A stretch of DNA of 64,000 bases. It comes from Rhodanobacter denitrificans. Its GTDB lineage: Bacteria > Pseudomonadota > Gammaproteobacteria > Xanthomonadales > Rhodanobacteraceae. Made by a program: the position numbers and the translations under genes. The stretch lies in assembly GCA_003241385.1 (NCBI GenBank), contig QFPO01000003.1, positions 1 to 64,000 of the forward strand, written 5' to 3'. Shown one piece after another: positions 25,275 through 35,680 of this stretch. Position 1 is the stretch's first letter; each line of letters begins with the position of its first letter. The notes under the pieces were generated by a model, which was not told the origin of the DNA, did not search any database, and worked only from the letters and a program-made list of their open reading frames with translations.

Positions 25275-25526
25275 ATGAAACCCGACGTCCATCCCAAGTA
25301 CCAGTCCGTGGTCTTCCAGGACCTGGCCAGCGATTTCTCGTTCCTGACCCGGTCGACGATGACCAGCAAGGAAACCGTCAAGTGGGAAGACGGCGAGGAG
25401 TACCCGCTGATCAAGGTGGAAATCTCCAGCCACTCGCACCCGTTCTATACCGGCAAGCAGAAGGTCGCCGACGTCGGCGGTCGCGTCGACAAGTTCCGCA
25501 AGCGCTACGCCGCCGGCAAGGCCTGA
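25275..25526 (+). CDS. rpmE2: 50S ribosomal protein L31, type B (zinc-independent form)
   Basis: The 83-residue protein begins MKPDVHPKYQSVVFQD and lacks the paired cysteines (CxxC) of zinc-binding L31, so it is the C-minus type B paralogue (RpmE2/YkgM-like). In many species type B is made only under zinc starvation from a Zur-controlled gene next to zinc-uptake genes. Here it has a consensus-like promoter, no zinc neighbours and no Zur box that I can recognise, so it may be constitutive. SHPFYTGKQK and the conserved VDKFRKRY end support the assignment. Confidence 0.95.
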   Translation: MKPDVHPKYQSVVFQDLASDFSFLTRSTMTSKETVKWEDGEEYPLIKVEISSHSHPFYTGKQKVADVGGRVDKFRKRYAAGKA

Positions 25527-25584
25527 TCGGCCGCAGCCGCACGCGCCGGCCCCGCGCCGGCCGCGCCTGGTGTCATCGCCTTCC

Positions 25585-25616
25585 CGCCCGGACGTTCGCG
25601 CGTCCGGGCGTTTGCG
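25585..25616 (+). terminator. Terminator of rpmE
   Basis: CGCCCGGACG (25585-25594) and CGTCCGGGCG (25601-25610) form a perfect 10-bp stem with a 6-base loop followed by TTTGCG. It lies about 60 bases after the L31 stop codon. Confidence 0.65.
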
Positions 25617-25681
25617 TGTCTGCATCCTGCCCACGCCGGCATCGATGTGGCTGCGCACCATCAAAACGCCACATCCAACTG

Positions 25682-25690
25682 TGAGATAAT
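25682..25690 (+). promoter_or_regulatory. gltA extended -10 promoter
   Basis: TGAGATAAT fits an extended -10 (TGn followed by GATAAT at 25685-25690). The -35 position, CAAAAC near 25662, is weak, as is usual for extended -10 promoters. The leader to the GTG start would be about 140 bases. Confidence 0.45.
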
Positions 25691-25836
25691 CCCGCTCCGC
25701 GATCGGCGCCTTTCCCGCGGTACCGCGGGCGCTGCCGGTCGACGTCAGGGCTGTCGATATCGAGGCCACCCGTCATATCGGGTCCGCTTGTTTGCGTCGC
25801 AACATGCCGGCGGACCCTCAGCAGCGAGGAACTCCC

Positions 25837-27129
25837 GTGTCCGAACCTTCCGTCACGCTCACCGATGCCGCCACCAGCAAGAGCGTCGCGCTCCCGGTCG
25901 TCTCCGGAACCCTCGGCGACCCTGCCCTCGACATCGGCAAGCTGAACAAGGAAACCGGCTACTTCACCTACGATCCGGGCTTCGTCTCGACCGCGAGCAC
26001 GCGCAGCGCGATCACCTACATCGACGGCGACCAGGGCATCCTGCTGTATCGCGGCTACCCGATCGAGCAGCTCGCCAAGCAGTCGAGCTTTCTCGAGGTC
26101 GCCTACCTGCTGATCAACGGCGAGCTGCCGAACGGCGAGCAGTTCCGCGCGTTCGAGCACGAGGTCGCGCATCACACGATGATGCACGAGTCGCTGAAGA
26201 ACTTTCTCAACGGCTTCCACTACGACGCGCATCCGATGGCGATGCTGTGCGGCTCGGTGGCATCCCTGTCGGCGTTCTACCACGACACGCTCGACATGAA
26301 CGATCCGGAGCAGCGCCGCCTCGCCGCGATCCGCCTGATCGCCAAGGTGCCGACGATCGCCGCCGCGGCGTACCGCTACGGCATCGGCTGGCCGTTCCGC
26401 TATCCGCGCAACAATCTCGAATACGTCACGCGCTTCCTGCACATGATGTTCGAGGTGCCGAGCGAGCCGCTCGAACTCAATCCGGTCGTCGCCAAGGCGC
26501 TGGATCTGCTGTTCATCCTGCACGCCGATCACGAGCAGAATGCGTCGACCTCGACCGTGCGCCTGGTCGGCTCGACCGGTGCCAATCCGTACGCCTGCGT
26601 CTCGGCCGGCATCGCCGCGCTGTGGGGACCGGCACACGGCGGCGCCAACGAGGCCGTGCTCAAGATGCTCGAGGAGATCGGCGACGCCAAGAACGTCGCC
26701 AATGCGGTCGCCAAGGCCAAGGACAAGAACTCCGGCTTCCGCCTGATGGGCTTCGGGCACCGCGTCTACAAGAACTTCGATCCGCGCGCGACGATCATCC
26801 GCGAGATGACGCACAAGGTGCTGGCCGACCTCAACGTCAGCGATCCGCTGCTCGACGTCGCGGTCGCCCTGGAGGAGGTCGCGCTGAAGGACCCGTACTT
26901 CATCGAGCGCAAGCTGTACCCGAACGTCGATTTCTACTCGGGCATCATCTACAAGGCGCTGAAGATCCCGACCGAGATGTTCACGGTGATGTTCGCGATC
27001 GCGCGCACCGCCGGCTGGGTCGCGCACTGGCTCGAGCAGCACGTCACGCCGGACGCGAAGATCGGCCGTCCGCGCCAGATCTACACCGGCTCCGTGCAGC
27101 GCGACTACGTGCCGGTCTCCAAGCGCTGA
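25837..27129 (+). CDS. gltA: Citrate synthase (type II)
   Basis: Citrate synthase condenses acetyl-CoA with oxaloacetate at the entry of the TCA cycle. The GTG at 25837 is chosen because AGCGAGGA lies seven bases before it; in-frame codons further upstream have no such site. The 430-residue length fits the hexameric, NADH-sensitive type of Gram-negative bacteria. Motifs include YIDGDQGILLYRGYPIEQL, the His of HADHEQNAST, and the catalytic FGHRVYKNFDPRA. A strong hairpin follows the stop codon. Confidence 0.96.
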   Translation: MSEPSVTLTDAATSKSVALPVVSGTLGDPALDIGKLNKETGYFTYDPGFVSTASTRSAITYIDGDQGILLYRGYPIEQLAKQSSFLEVAYLLINGELPNGEQFRAFEHEVAHHTMMHESLKNFLNGFHYDAHPMAMLCGSVASLSAFYHDTLDMNDPEQRRLAAIRLIAKVPTIAAAAYRYGIGWPFRYPRNNLEYVTRFLHMMFEVPSEPLELNPVVAKALDLLFILHADHEQNASTSTVRLVGSTGANPYACVSAGIAALWGPAHGGANEAVLKMLEEIGDAKNVANAVAKAKDKNSGFRLMGFGHRVYKNFDPRATIIREMTHKVLADLNVSDPLLDVAVALEEVALKDPYFIERKLYPNVDFYSGIIYKALKIPTEMFTVMFAIARTAGWVAHWLEQHVTPDAKIGRPRQIYTGSVQRDYVPVSKR

Positions 27130-27164
27130 TCGACCCGGCGCGCCCACGCGCCGATCTAGCTTCG

Positions 27165-27190
27165 CGAACCCCGCCGCCCGGCGGGGTTCG
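27165..27190. terminator. Bidirectional terminator gltA / MOSC gene
   Basis: CGAACCCCGCC (27165-27175) and GGCGGGGTTCG (27180-27190) form a perfect 11-bp stem with a 4-base loop between two convergent genes. The TCGTTT after it, on the plus strand, is a modest U-tract. The stem itself has an AA/TT pair that extends the tract in both directions. Confidence 0.7.
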
Positions 27191-27195
27191 TCGTT

Positions 27196-27993
27196 TCAGG
27201 CCAGCACCTGGACCGGATCGCCGACGCCGATGCGCCCGGGTCCGCGCGGAATCAGGTTCTGGCCGAACGTGACGCCGTCCGGACCGCGCCGATAGCCGAT
27301 CAGCGTCCGCAGCGGCTCGCCGTCCTCGTCGCGCGCGCCGCGCTCGAAGTCGACCGTCGTGAACACGCAGCGCGTGCACGGCTTGACCACGTCGAACGCG
27401 ACCTCGCCGATGCGGATGCGCTTCCAGCCGTCCTCGGCATGCGCGTCGACGCCGTCGACGACGAGATTCGGCCGGAAGCGCAGCACCGACAGCGGACGCG
27501 CGAGCCGCGCATTGAGTCCGTCCATCGCCGCCGCCGAGATCAGCAGCAGCGGAAATCCGTCGGCATAGCTGACCGCGCCGTCGCCGTAGTCCGGATCGAT
27601 CGGCCGCAGCGCGGCCTCGTCCATGTGCACGAAGCGCGCGGCCTGGCCGAGAAAGCGCGTGATCCAGACATCGGCCGCGGCATCGCCCGGCAGCGAAGCG
27701 ACCTGGCTGCCCCATACCGTCGTCGCGACGCGCTCGCCGTCGCGCATCGGCGCGAGCCGCAGCGGCGGCATGTCCGGCGCCTCCAGCTGCAGCGCATCGG
27801 CGCCGTCGGGGCGGGCGCGGATCAGCGTCAGCCGCGGCTGCTGGCGGCCGGTCACGAAGCGGCCTGCGGCATCGACGACCATCCAGCGCCGGTCGCCGGC
27901 CAGGCCGCGCGGCTCGACCGACGCGTTCGCCTGCGCCAGCGGCGCGCAGGACTTCAGCGGATACAGGTACAGACCACGCAGGGCGATCGGCAT
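27196..27993 (-). CDS. MOSC domain-containing protein (YcbX/mARC-like)
   Basis: The 265-residue protein has an N-terminal MOSC beta-barrel region (GLYLYPLKSCAPLAQA near residue 7) and a C-terminal MOSC domain containing the conserved Cys in VKPCTRCVFTTVD. That Cys coordinates molybdenum cofactor in relatives such as YcbX and mARC, which reduce N-hydroxylated compounds. It lacks the C-terminal ferredoxin domain of YcbX, so it would need a separate electron donor. Molybdenum cofactor synthesis is represented in the window by moaB. Confidence 0.85.
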   Translation of the reverse strand: MPIALRGLYLYPLKSCAPLAQANASVEPRGLAGDRRWMVVDAAGRFVTGRQQPRLTLIRARPDGADALQLEAPDMPPLRLAPMRDGERVATTVWGSQVASLPGDAAADVWITRFLGQAARFVHMDEAALRPIDPDYGDGAVSYADGFPLLLISAAAMDGLNARLARPLSVLRFRPNLVVDGVDAHAEDGWKRIRIGEVAFDVVKPCTRCVFTTVDFERGARDEDGEPLRTLIGYRRGPDGVTFGQNLIPRGPGRIGVGDPVQVLA

Positions 27994-28100
27994 GCTCGAA
28001 CGACGTCTGGCCGGAGCGGACGGACAATGTTAGCGTGCGCGGCGCATCCCGATGCCGATCCGCAGCCCGCCGGTCGCGGCGGCACCGGCCTGCGCACCGG

Positions 28101-29438
28101 ATGACATCGATGACGGCGACTGGGGAGCCCAAGCACGATACCGGCTGGCACGCGCTGATCGCCGGCGCGGACCGCCGCGAGCGCGTCGCGCTGGCGTGGT
28201 CGTTCCTGTTCTTCTTCTCGCAGCTGTTTGGCTACTACATCCTGCGCTCGGTCCGCGAAGCGCTGATCAGCGCCGACGGCGCGCGCATGATCCCAACCGT
28301 GTTCACGTCGGTGTTCGTCTGCATGCTGCTGCTGACGCCGCTGTACGGGGCGCTGGTCGCGCGGGTCGCGCGGCGGCACTTCATGCCGGCGATCTACGTG
28401 TTCGTGATCGCGATGCTGGTGCTGTTCGCGCTGCTGGTCGGCCGCGACATGAGCCCGCGCGTCGCAATCGGCTTCTCGATCTTCCTGTCGGTCATCAACC
28501 TGTTCACCGACGCGGTGTTCTGGAGCTTCATGGCCGACATCTTCGTCAACCAGCAGGCGCGGCGCTTCTACGCGGTGATCGCCGCCGGCGGCACGATGGG
28601 CGCGATCCTCGGCCCGGTCGCGTCGCTGGCCCTGGTCCGGCACGTCGACGCGGCCGGACTGATGCTGGTGTCGGCCGCGTTCTACGGCGTGTGTCTGGTC
28701 TGCCTGATGCGGCTGATCCCGTGGGCTCGCCGCCAGGAGCGCCTGGAAGGCCGCGAGGACGGCGACCGTCTGATCGGCGGCTCGATCATAGGCGGCGCCA
28801 GGATGGTGTTCCGCAGCCCGATCCTGTTCGCGCTGGTGCTGCACATGTTCTGCGGCGTCAGTATCGGCGTGCTGCTCTACAGCTCGCAGGCCGATACGGT
28901 GCGCGCACTCGGCCTGGACTATGCAGCGCGCAACCAGTACTACGCGACGATCGATCTGACGATGAACGTCGTCGTGCTGCTGGCCCAGTTGCTGGTCACG
29001 CGCGTGCTGCTGCGGCGCTACGGCGTCGGACCGTTGCTGGTGCTGCCGGCCGTCGCGGCCGCGATCGGCCTGGGCAGCCTCGCGCTCGCGCACGGCGCGC
29101 TGCTGCTGGCGGCGATCCAGGTCGGCACGCGCGGCCTGTCGTTCGCGTTCGTCAAGCCGGCGCGCGAGACGCTGTTCACGCTGGTCGATCGCGAGGCACG
29201 CTACAAGGCCAAGAACTTCATCGACACCGTGGTCTACCGCGGCGGCGACATGCTGTCGAGCTGGGCCTACATCGGCCTCGGCGCGATCGGCTTCGGCATC
29301 GCCGCGCGCGCCGGCCTCTGGGTCATCGTCGCGCTGGTCTGGCTGGCCGTCGCGATCTGGCTGATCCGCCTGCAGGCACGCCTGCGCGACACGCGGCAAA
29401 TCGACGCAGAGGGCGCACCGAAAACGGACCCGGCATGA
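28101..29438 (+). CDS. Major-facilitator-like transporter, ATP/ADP translocase-related
   Basis: The product of about 445 residues has roughly twelve membrane segments and a short soluble N-terminus. The C-terminal loop YKAKNFIDTVVYRGGD is characteristic of the COG3202 group related to nucleotide (ATP/ADP) carriers, although free-living bacteria with these proteins are not known to import ATP. The substrate is therefore unknown. Two in-frame ATGs (28101 and 28110) are possible starts; the frame is also open from a GTG at 28035. Its stop overlaps the ynfA-like start (ATGA). Confidence 0.75.
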   Translation: MTSMTATGEPKHDTGWHALIAGADRRERVALAWSFLFFFSQLFGYYILRSVREALISADGARMIPTVFTSVFVCMLLLTPLYGALVARVARRHFMPAIYVFVIAMLVLFALLVGRDMSPRVAIGFSIFLSVINLFTDAVFWSFMADIFVNQQARRFYAVIAAGGTMGAILGPVASLALVRHVDAAGLMLVSAAFYGVCLVCLMRLIPWARRQERLEGREDGDRLIGGSIIGGARMVFRSPILFALVLHMFCGVSIGVLLYSSQADTVRALGLDYAARNQYYATIDLTMNVVVLLAQLLVTRVLLRRYGVGPLLVLPAVAAAIGLGSLALAHGALLLAAIQVGTRGLSFAFVKPARETLFTLVDREARYKAKNFIDTVVYRGGDMLSSWAYIGLGAIGFGIAARAGLWVIVALVWLAVAIWLIRLQARLRDTRQIDAEGAPKTDPA

Positions 29439-29761
29439 TCCGCACGCTGGCCCTGTTCGTCGTCACCGCGGTGGCCGAGATCGTCGGCTGCTACCTGCCG
29501 TGGCTGTGGCTGCGCAAGGGCTGGAGCGCCTGGGTGCTGATTCCGGCCGCGTTTGCGCTGGCGGCCTTCGTCTGGCTGCTGAGCCTGCACCCGACCGCGA
29601 CCGGGCGCGTCTACGCGGCCTACGGCGGCGTCTATGTTGCGGTGGCACTTGCGTGGCTGTGGCTAGTCGATAGCGTTCGGCCATCGGCGTGGGATCTCGT
29701 CGGCGCCCTGATTGCGCTGACCGGCATGGCCGTGATCATGTTCGCTCCCCGCCCCGCCTGA
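29435..29761 (+). CDS. ynfA: YnfA family (UPF0060) small membrane protein
   Basis: The 108-residue protein has four hydrophobic segments and the family pattern AEIVGCYLPWLWLRKG near residues 14-29 and HPTATGRVYAAYGGVYV near 53-69. The fold resembles small multidrug resistance (SMR) transporters. Efflux activity has been reported for some relatives, but the physiological role is unsettled. It is coupled to the upstream transporter by an ATGA overlap. Confidence 0.9.
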   Translation: MIRTLALFVVTAVAEIVGCYLPWLWLRKGWSAWVLIPAAFALAAFVWLLSLHPTATGRVYAAYGGVYVAVALAWLWLVDSVRPSAWDLVGALIALTGMAVIMFAPRPA

Positions 29762-29781
29762 TCTTCCAACGAGGCCGTACC

Positions 29782-30627
29782 ATGACATTCGAGACGATTT
29801 CCGAGCAGCGCTGCTTCGGCGGCATCCAGGGCTTCTACTCGCACGAGTCGCGCGAGACCGGCGGCACGATGAAGTTCGCCGTGTACCGGCCGCCGCAGGC
29901 CGAGTCGGGCAAGGTGCCGGTGCTGTACTACCTGGCCGGACTGACCTGCACCGAAGAAACCTTCATCATCAAGGCCGGCGCGCAGCGCGTGGCGGCCGAG
30001 CTCGGCCTGATGCTGGTCGCGCCCGACACCAGTCCGCGCAACACCGGCATCGACGGCGCGACCGGCGACTGGGAGTTCGGCGAGGCGGCCGGCTTCTATC
30101 TGGACGCGACCACGCCGGCGTTCGCACCGCGCTTTCGCATGTACAGCTACGTCGCGCGCGAGCTGCCGGCGCTGATCGGCGCCGGCTTCGCCGCGGCCGA
30201 TGCCGCGCGCACCGGCATCTTCGGCCATTCGATGGGCGGCCACGGCGCGCTGACGATCGCGCTGAAGAATCCCGGCACGTACCGCTCGGTGTCGGCGTTC
30301 GCGCCGATCGTCGCGCCGTCGCAGGTGCCGTGGGGCCTCAAGGCGCTGCCGCGCTACCTCGGCGAGGACCGCGAGAGCTGGAAGGCCTACGACACGGTCG
30401 AACTGCTGCGCAGCGGCCATCGCTTCGACGGCACGCTGCTGGTCGATCAGGGCGATGCGGACAAGTTCCTCGAACCGCAGCTCAAACCCGAGCTGCTCGC
30501 GGCCGCGGCCGAGGCGGCCGGGCAGCCGCTGACGCTGCGCCTGCAGCCCGGCTACGACCACAGCTACTACTTCATCCAGACCTTCATCGAGGACCACCTG
30601 CGCCATCACGCGCAGGCGCTCGGCTGA
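29782..30627 (+). CDS. fghA: S-formylglutathione hydrolase
   Basis: The enzyme hydrolyses S-formylglutathione to formate and glutathione, the last step of glutathione-dependent formaldehyde detoxification. The 281-residue esterase-D-family protein has nucleophile Ser150 in GHSMGGHGAL, the oxyanion region YYLAGLTCTEE, and acid and base candidates in DQGDADKF and GYDHSYYF. The usual partner gene, frmA/adhC for the formaldehyde dehydrogenase step, is not in this window. It follows ynfA by 20 bases and ends at a strong hairpin. Confidence 0.95.
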   Translation: MTFETISEQRCFGGIQGFYSHESRETGGTMKFAVYRPPQAESGKVPVLYYLAGLTCTEETFIIKAGAQRVAAELGLMLVAPDTSPRNTGIDGATGDWEFGEAAGFYLDATTPAFAPRFRMYSYVARELPALIGAGFAAADAARTGIFGHSMGGHGALTIALKNPGTYRSVSAFAPIVAPSQVPWGLKALPRYLGEDRESWKAYDTVELLRSGHRFDGTLLVDQGDADKFLEPQLKPELLAAAAEAAGQPLTLRLQPGYDHSYYFIQTFIEDHLRHHAQALG

Positions 30628-30634
30628 GCTCTGC

Positions 30635-30660
30635 GCGGGCGCCGCCGAGGCGGCGCCCGC
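30635..30660. terminator. Bidirectional hairpin fghA / lipoprotein gene
   Basis: GCGGGCGCCGC (30635-30645) and GCGGCGCCCGC (30650-30660) form a perfect 11-bp all-GC stem with a 4-base loop between two convergent stop codons. There is no U-tract on either side, so it may act with Rho or as an RNA 3'-end protector. Confidence 0.5.
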
Positions 30661-30675
30661 GGGTCGGCGTTCGGC

Positions 30676-31293
30676 TCAATCGTGGCCCCACGGCGCCGGC
30701 GGCGCCTCGACGGTTCGCGACAGATCGAACTCGATGCGGAAGTGACGATCCGGGCGCCGCAGCTCGTAGGCGAGCCGCTCGCCCGGCTCGACCTCCAGTG
30801 CCCAGATGTTGTCGACCGACGCGGTCAGGCCGGCCTGCAGGAACAGCGCCTTCGACTCGGCATCGGCCGGAAACGCCTGGCGCGTCGACGTGCCGCCGGC
30901 GGCGTCGAGGCTGTCGCCGCCGTACCGGCTCAGGCGATCCTCGCTGCCGTCGCGGTGCCGATGATCGTGCTTGAGCCGCAGGCCGCCGTCGACGCGACTG
31001 ACAATCCAGGTGCGCGAGCGGTCCTCGCCGACGTGGAGCGGAATGCGGATCTCCTCCTCGCTGCATTCGCGCACGTGCGCGACCGGCGTGCCGGCGAAGG
31101 TCTCGCGATCACGCGCGTCGGAGACGACCAGCGCGCCGGCGTAGGCCTGCCCGCACAGCGAGCCGAGCGCCGCGAAGAATGCATCGGCGGACGTCAGGAC
31201 CGGCGCCGCCGCGACCGCCGGCGGATCGTCGCGGCGTTCGCAGCCGCAGACCAGGATCGGAATCAGAACGAACGGAAGCAGGGGCGTACGCAT
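30676..31293 (-). CDS. Conserved exported lipoprotein of unknown function
   Basis: The 205-residue product has a short signal peptide ending in the lipobox LVCGC at residue 18. The mature part contains two short motifs that look conserved-protein-like: HVRECSEEEIRIPLHVG and LRLKHDHRHRDGSEDRLSRYGG, the second rich in His and Asp. I recall similar uncharacterised proteins in proteobacteria but cannot name a function; metal or ligand binding by the His-rich strand is only a guess. It sits head to tail behind the DUF1684 gene. Confidence 0.7.
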   Translation of the reverse strand: MRTPLLPFVLIPILVCGCERRDDPPAVAAAPVLTSADAFFAALGSLCGQAYAGALVVSDARDRETFAGTPVAHVRECSEEEIRIPLHVGEDRSRTWIVSRVDGGLRLKHDHRHRDGSEDRLSRYGGDSLDAAGGTSTRQAFPADAESKALFLQAGLTASVDNIWALEVEPGERLAYELRRPDRHFRIEFDLSRTVEAPPAPWGHD

Positions 31294-31349
31294 CGCCGCA
31301 CCGTAGCGGCCTTGGCTGCCGGTCGCAAGCCGGGCGCGGCCGCGCGGTC

Positions 31350-32246
31350 TCAGTGGTCGCTGCCGCGGTACTTCTTCTCGCCGGCCGTCACCGCGAGCGC
31401 GAGCCGGTTCTCCGGCGGCGCGAGCGGACAGGTCGCATACGGCGTGAACGCGCACGGCGGGTTGTAGGCCTTGTTGAAATCGAGCACGACGACGCCGTTC
31501 TCGGCCTTGTCGGCGTAGAGGAAGCGCGCGGCGCCGTAGGTCTCCTTGCCGCTGGTGCGATCGGCCAGGATGAAGAACAGCTGCGTCGCCGCCGGATCCT
31601 CGACGACCGGCAGCAGCTCGTAGCGGCGGCCGTCGCGCTCGAACACGGCCTTGCCGGGCACGGTCATCGCGTCGACGGTGCCGATGATGTTCGGGATGTC
31701 GAGCGTCTGCGGCGGGTCGAACGGGACCCACTTCGCCTCGATGCGCCAGGCCGGATCGATCGGGTACTGGTCGATGCCGAGGAAATGCATGCGCGTGGCC
31801 GCTTCGCTGTCGCGGACGCGCAGCGCGTAGCGGTCGCCGCGCTTGATCACGAAGAAGCTGGCGCTGCCGAAGCGCACGACGCTCGGTTTCTCGTCGCTGT
31901 CGTCGCGCAGCAGCGCGCGCGTGGCGGGCGCGCCGTCGACGGTCGCCGCGGCGGCCGGGTCGAGCTCGAGCGTGATGCGACCATCGGCGAGTATCGCCAC
32001 GCCGAGCCGTGCCGGCCCGGCCTTGAGCACGATGTCGTTGCTCTCGGCGCTGCCGATCGTGTTGCGGCCGGGCTGTAGCCAGTCGAGCCCGATCAGGCTC
32101 AACCAGCCGTCTGGGGCCTGCAGCCGCTCCAGACGCTTGGCGCGCCAGGCTTCGATCTGCTGGACGTAGTCGGCGGGCGCGGCGGATACGGCGGCGGTCA
32201 AGGCGGTCACCAGGGCGGTCACGAGTACGAACGGGCGGCGGATCAT
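31350..32246 (-). CDS. DUF1684 family exported protein
   Basis: The 298-residue protein has an N-terminal signal peptide (cleavage near residue 23) followed by the DUF1684 pattern: QIEAWRAKRLERLQAPDGWLSL, a region resembling an FHA-like sandwich, and the C-terminal motif DFNKAYNPPCAFTPYATCPLAPPENRL. Its function is unknown. The next gene downstream is the lipoprotein at 30676, and mutL lies upstream about 100 bases away. In Escherichia coli the positions after mutL hold miaA and hfq, which are absent here. Confidence 0.88.
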   Translation of the reverse strand: MIRRPFVLVTALVTALTAAVSAAPADYVQQIEAWRAKRLERLQAPDGWLSLIGLDWLQPGRNTIGSAESNDIVLKAGPARLGVAILADGRITLELDPAAAATVDGAPATRALLRDDSDEKPSVVRFGSASFFVIKRGDRYALRVRDSEAATRMHFLGIDQYPIDPAWRIEAKWVPFDPPQTLDIPNIIGTVDAMTVPGKAVFERDGRRYELLPVVEDPAATQLFFILADRTSGKETYGAARFLYADKAENGVVVLDFNKAYNPPCAFTPYATCPLAPPENRLALAVTAGEKKYRGSDH

Positions 32247-32346
32247 GGCGTCGGTTCCGGGAATCGGCGTGCACGGCGAGCTTACCACCGGGCCCGGCAC
32301 GTCCCGGCGTCCCGACGGCATAAGCATAGGTGCCGAGCGGCCGATC

Positions 32347-34179
<1,833 letters not shown>

Positions 34180-34225
34180 GAGCACGGACGGCGAGACGTC
34201 CGCGCATCATAGCCCAAGCGGCCGC

Positions 34226-35554
34226 TCAGCCGGCCGGGATGTCCAGCACGTCGCCGACGCGCAGGCTGTCGCTGGCCAGCTTGTTCGCGCTGCGCAGCTT
34301 GCCCGGCGTGACGCCGTGCCGCTCGGCGATGATCGCGAGCGTCTCGCCGCGGCCGACGACGTGGCGCGACGGGCGGAACTTGTCGGCGTTCGCGGCGAAC
34401 CAGGTGCCCTGCGGCGGCATCATGCGGAAGTAGTTGCGCGCACCGTCGACGATCGCCGCGGCCAGCTTCTCGCGATGAGCCGGATCCTTGAGCCGCTTCT
34501 CCTCGGCCGGATTGCTGATGAAGGCCGTCTCGACCAGGATCGACGGCACGTCCGGCGAGCGCAGCACGACGAAGTTGGCGCGCTCGACCTGGCGCCGGTG
34601 CGTCGGTCCGATCTGGCGCAACGCGACCAGGACATGCTCGGCGACCGCGTTGCTGGCGTCCATCGTCGCGCCCTGCTGCAGGTCCAGCAGCACCGCGGCG
34701 AGGCTGTCTTCCTTGTCGTCGAGCGAGACGCCGCCGATCAAGTCGGCGCGGTTCTCGCGGTCGGCCAGCCGGCGTGCCGCCTCGCTCGAGGCGCCGCGCG
34801 TGGACAGCACCCAGACCGAGGAGCCGCGCGCGGTCTCGCACGAGCCGGGGCACGCATCGGCGTGGATCGAGACGAACAGGTCGGCGCGCGCCTCGCGCGC
34901 CTTGCGGTAGCGGTCCTCGCGCTTGACGTAGTAGTCGCCGTCGCGGGTCAGGATCGCGCTCATGCCGGGCTCGCGGTCGATCTGCCGCTTGAGCTCGCGC
35001 GCGACCTGCAGCGTGATGTTCTTCTCGTGCGATCCGGTCGCGCCGAGCGCGCCGGGATCCTCGCCGCCGTGGCCGGCGTCGATCGCGATCACGACCGGAC
35101 GCGGCTCGCCGGGCAGCACCTGCTTGACGGTCTTGACCGGCGCCGGCTTCTGCTTCGGATACAGGTCCACGACGAGGCGGTAGCCGAGCTTCTCGGCCGG
35201 CGGCAGCAGGAAGCTCTTCGGTCGCACCTCGGCGCCCAGATCGAGCACGATGCGCGCGTCGTTCTTGCCCTGCTTGCCGATCCGCACGGCCTTCAGCATG
35301 CCCTTGGCGGCCGGTGCACCGAGCCCTTCGGCGATGCGGCCGTCGCGGACGTCGATGACGATGCGGCCCGGATCGCTGAGCTCGAACAGCTTGTAGTCGA
35401 GCGGCCCGCTGACGTCGAACACGGCACGCGTGTAGTCGGGGCCTTCCCAGATCCGCAGCGCCTTGATGTCGGCCGCCTGCGCGTACGCGCCGACGCCGAG
35501 CAGCAGCACGGCCCAGGTGGCGAGAATGCGCGCTGGAAGTTTCCCCAATCGCAT
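34226..35554 (-). CDS. amiC: N-acetylmuramoyl-L-alanine amidase with AMIN and LysM domains
   Basis: AmiB/AmiC-type amidases cut septal peptidoglycan during daughter-cell separation. The 442-residue protein has a signal peptide (residues 1-28), an N-terminal AMIN domain (about 30-130), an Amidase_3 zinc domain (about 170-390) with AIDAGHGGEDPGA, a His in VSIHADACPG, and the catalytic Glu in LVETAFIS, then a C-terminal LysM repeat. The order tsaE-amidase-mutL is conserved. A LysM tail is typical of AmiB-like enzymes, so AmiB is an equally good name. Confidence 0.93.
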   Translation of the reverse strand: MRLGKLPARILATWAVLLLGVGAYAQAADIKALRIWEGPDYTRAVFDVSGPLDYKLFELSDPGRIVIDVRDGRIAEGLGAPAAKGMLKAVRIGKQGKNDARIVLDLGAEVRPKSFLLPPAEKLGYRLVVDLYPKQKPAPVKTVKQVLPGEPRPVVIAIDAGHGGEDPGALGATGSHEKNITLQVARELKRQIDREPGMSAILTRDGDYYVKREDRYRKAREARADLFVSIHADACPGSCETARGSSVWVLSTRGASSEAARRLADRENRADLIGGVSLDDKEDSLAAVLLDLQQGATMDASNAVAEHVLVALRQIGPTHRRQVERANFVVLRSPDVPSILVETAFISNPAEEKRLKDPAHREKLAAAIVDGARNYFRMMPPQGTWFAANADKFRPSRHVVGRGETLAIIAERHGVTPGKLRSANKLASDSLRVGDVLDIPAG

Positions 35555-35662
35555 AGGTCGCGATTGAACTCCAGGATTCTCAAAATTTCAAGATATTTTT
35601 CTTTTCAAATCCATAAGCTGCAGGACATTCCTGACTAAATATTCAGGTGTGGCCTGCGCGAT
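35555..35662. other. AT-rich spacer between tsaE and amiC
   Basis: This 108-base gap is far more AT-rich than the flanks, including runs of A and T near 35580-35610. Read on the minus strand, TTGAAA followed after 17 bases by TTTTGA is a possible promoter for amiC. The tandem repeat at 35641-35680 lies at its right edge. Confidence 0.4.
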
Positions 35663-35680
35663 TCAGGTCTGGCCTGCACG
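35641..35680. repeat. Tandem 20-base duplication at the tsaE 3' end
   Basis: ATTCAGGTGTGGCCTGCGCG (35641-35660) and ATTCAGGTCTGGCCTGCACG (35661-35680) differ at two positions. The repeat spans the last codons and stop of tsaE. The second copy supplies the stop now used, and the first lies beyond it in another frame. Confidence 0.75.

Noticed and set aside
35555..35662. AT-rich patch as a possible mobile-element remnant
   Set aside because: There are no terminal inverted repeats, transposase fragments or target duplications other than the small tandem repeat; it is reported only as a regulatory or historical oddity.
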